DNA of 64,000 nt from GCA-2746795 sp963747345 (GTDB taxonomy: Bacteria > Chloroflexota > Anaerolineae > Promineifilales > Promineifilaceae), in assembly GCA_963747345.1 (NCBI GenBank), contig CAVVFA010000024.1, forward strand, positions 1 to 64,000, in the 5' to 3' direction. A program made the translations under genes and the position numbers. Positions 62,363 to 64,000 of this stretch are shown one piece after another. The notes under the pieces are model-generated. The model was not told the origin of the DNA. It did not search any database and saw only the letters and a program-made list of their open reading frames with translations. Each line of letters begins with the position of its first letter. The first letter of the stretch is position 1.

Positions 62363-64000
62363 ATGAATTTTAAAGCAATTGACAAAGCCCCGGAAACGTG
62401 GGTGGTGCAGCCTAATCTACTGGAATATGAAACGGCCGTTTCCACATTCTCCTGGGATATCATCAAACAGGAAATATCTGGCCTGCCAGACGGCAAAGGA
62501 CTCAACATCGCCTACGAAGCCGTCGACCGCCACGCGGAAGGCGCACTCAAAGATAAAGTCGCCATTCGCTGGCTGAGCAAAGATAACGAGCGTGACTTCA
62601 CCTACCAGGACCTAAAAGAACAGAGCAGCCGCTTTGCCAACGTGCTGGCTGAATTGGGTCTGGAGAGAAGCGACCGCGTCGGCGTATTGGCCGGACGCAT
62701 CCCCGAGCTTTATTTTACGGCATTAGGCACCCTCAAAGCAGGCTGCGTTTTTATGCCCCTGTTCTCCGCCTTCGGGCCAGAACCCATCTTCCAGCGCCTG
62801 GAAAAAGGGCAGACCAAACTGCTTGTCACCACCCAAAAGCTTTACACCAAAAAAGTAGCTGCCCTGCGTGACCGTCTGCCGCATCTCAAAGTGGTACTGC
62901 TCACCGACGTGCCTGAAGACGTAGACAAAGGCGTGCTCTCCTTCCATAAGCACATGGCTGCGGCCTCTCCCACCTTCACCATCCCAGCCACCGACCCTGA
63001 AGAAATGGCCCTGCTGCACTTCACCAGCGGCACCACCGGTATGCCCAAAGGCGCGGTCCACGTCCACAACGCCGTTTACCATCATTACTACACCGCCAAA
63101 ATCGCCCTCGACCTGCATCAGGACGACATCTTCTGGTGTACCGCCGATCCGGGCTGGGTGACTGGCACTTCCTACGGCATCATCGCCCCACTGCTTCACG
63201 GCGTCACCAACATCGTCGATGAAGAGGAATTTGACGCAGAACGCTGGTACAGCATCCTCCAAGACCAGCAAGTTACCGTCTGGTACACCGCCCCCACCGC
63301 CATTCGCCGCCTGATGCGTTTGGATATGAAACCGCGAGAAGCGTATGACTTGAACCACCTGCGCTTTGTCGCCAGCGTCGGTGAACCACTCAACCCCGAA
63401 GCTGTCGTTTGGGGCAAAGAAATGCTCGACCTCGACATCCACGACAACTGGTGGCAGACCGAAACGGGCGGCATCCTCATCTCTAACTTTGCCGCCATGC
63501 AGATTCGCCCTGGCTCTATGGGACGGCCGTTACCAGGAATTCAGGCCGCCATCGTGCGCCGTCACGAAGATGGAACCGTCGAACTTATCGACAAACCAGG
63601 CGTTGACGGCGAACTCGCCATCAAACCGGGCTGGCCTTCTATGTTCCGTGGCTACCTGGACGACGACGAGCGCTACCAAAAGTGCTTCGTCGGCGGCTGG
63701 TATATCAGCGGCGACCTGGCCTTGCAAGACGAAGACGGCTACTTCTGGTTCGTAGGCCGCGCCGACGACATCATCAAAACGGCCGGGCATATGGTGGGTC
63801 CCTTTGAAGTAGAAAGCGCCCTGCTTGAACATCCGGCGGTGGCTGAAGCTGGTGTCATTGGCGTGCCCAACGACGTCATTGGTCAGCTCGTCAAAGCCTT
63901 TGTGGCCCTCAAACCAGGGTATGAAGCCAGCGACAAATTACAGCGCGAACTGCTCGGCTTTGGCCGCCAGAAACTTGGCTCGGCCGTTGCCCCCAAGGAA
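62363..64000 (+). CDS. Acetyl-CoA synthetase-like AMP-forming ligase (3' end outside window)
   Basis: ATG 62363 with AAAAGGG ten bases upstream; the frame is open to the right edge (546 residues seen, typical total 570-650). Motifs: A3 loop LLHFTSGTTGMPKGAVHVHN, WCTADPGWVTGTSYGIIAPL, DNWWQTETGGILISN (the W-x-Q-T-E-T-G motif of acetyl-CoA synthetases), WYISGDLALQDEDGYFWFVG and GRADDIIKTAGHMVGPFEVE (hinge). It activates acetate (or a short acid) with ATP and CoA. The catalytic Lys region lies just beyond the edge (FGRQKLGSAVAPKE is the last part seen). ETAVS is encoded by an AACGGCCGTT copy. Confidence 0.9.
   Translation, partial: MNFKAIDKAPETWVVQPNLLEYETAVSTFSWDIIKQEISGLPDGKGLNIAYEAVDRHAEGALKDKVAIRWLSKDNERDFTYQDLKEQSSRFANVLAELGLERSDRVGVLAGRIPELYFTALGTLKAGCVFMPLFSAFGPEPIFQRLEKGQTKLLVTTQKLYTKKVAALRDRLPHLKVVLLTDVPEDVDKGVLSFHKHMAAASPTFTIPATDPEEMALLHFTSGTTGMPKGAVHVHNAVYHHYYTAKIALDLHQDDIFWCTADPGWVTGTSYGIIAPLLHGVTNIVDEEEFDAERWYSILQDQQVTVWYTAPTAIRRLMRLDMKPREAYDLNHLRFVASVGEPLNPEAVVWGKEMLDLDIHDNWWQTETGGILISNFAAMQIRPGSMGRPLPGIQAAIVRRHEDGTVELIDKPGVDGELAIKPGWPSMFRGYLDDDERYQKCFVGGWYISGDLALQDEDGYFWFVGRADDIIKTAGHMVGPFEVESALLEHPAVAEAGVIGVPNDVIGQLVKAFVALKPGYEASDKLQRELLGFGRQKLGSAVAPKE

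Larger units (their letters stand above)
1342..62440. repeat. AACGGCCGTT, highly iterated palindrome scattered over the window
   Basis: Exact copies read at starts 1342, 3630, 4800, 5032, 7204, 9582, 10625, 11358, 11738, 15796, 16372, 18047, 19698, 19712, 21323, 21771, 22180, 22581, 23058, 23887, 25398, 27523, 29003, 29410, 31254, 32124, 33950, 36374, 37292, 37951, 38441, 40055, 40118, 41723, 43684, 43774, 45562, 45616, 46103, 48727, 51544, 52332, 54152, 54196, 55741, 56736, 56931, 57408, 60174, 60595, 61620, 62431, plus many one-base variants. In genes the copies code for TAV, NGR or RPF/RPL depending on frame. This entry spans the range; the copies are separate 10-bp sites. Confidence 0.95.

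Overview
The window looks like a chromosomal segment of a filamentous or surface-living Chloroflexota bacterium (Anaerolineae / Ardenticatenales-like). This is inferred from gene content, not from a marker gene: many GT4 and GT-C glycosyltransferases, FG-GAP and CARDB surface proteins, GH5/GH6/GH8/GH11 enzymes with CBM2 modules, PAC2 and DICT proteins, and short intergenic repeats of a kind I associate with that phylum. No rRNA, tRNA, CRISPR array, transposase or phage gene was recognised.

Layout. 1-19.7 kb is an envelope polysaccharide locus: the end of a secreted CARDB protein, two GT-C membrane transferases, two FkbM methyltransferases, six GT4 glycosyltransferases (one broken by an in-frame TGA), an FG-GAP surface protein, a Wzm-type ABC permease with no ATPase beside it, and an LCP ligase. 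19.8-28.3 kb is housekeeping: MFS transporter, ArfB-like release factor, phosphomutase-like protein, flavin reductase, DUF983, YgjP-like peptidase, PAC2, acyl-CoA carboxylase beta subunit, then a small DUF4926/DUF6883 cassette flanked by two copies of the 3' end of the carboxylase gene. 28.4-35.1 kb holds a GT39-like protein, an elongation factor Ts carrying odd 8-residue insertions, a DICT protein with two tiny genes downstream, a lipoprotein and an FAD oxidoreductase. 35.2-44.7 kb is a minus-strand cellulase/xylanase cluster (a small secreted peptide, then CBM2-CBM2-GH5, GH8-CBM2-CBM2, GH11-CBM60-CBM2 and CBM2-CBM2-GH6). 45.3-51.9 kb is an operon of ECF sigma factor, zinc-finger anti-sigma, TPR-CHAT peptidase and subtilase with two CBM3 modules. 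52-64 kb holds a pentapeptide protein, methyltransferase, GNAT, MscS, two more GT-C proteins, VapBC, YjbQ and the start of an acetyl-CoA-synthetase-like gene cut by the right edge.

Most notable signals. (1) The 10-bp palindrome AACGGCCGTT occurs about 52 times by eye, mostly inside genes and in all three reading frames; chance would give about 0.06. It behaves like a highly iterated palindrome (compare HIP1 of cyanobacteria). (2) In two genes the palindrome is split by one or three 24-bp units that keep the reading frame. (3) Two cellulase transcription units and the anti-sigma/CHAT/subtilase operon share a promoter-like motif, and the two cellulase units also share a conserved leader with a compensatory base change. 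This suggests one regulon: a cellulose-binding subtilase, a CHAT protease and a sigma/anti-sigma pair controlling the neighbouring cellulases. (4) About 17 single-base frameshifts are visible, nearly all +1, so either the assembly has insertion-type errors or many genes here are decaying. Frameshifted genes are annotated as their reconstructed whole.
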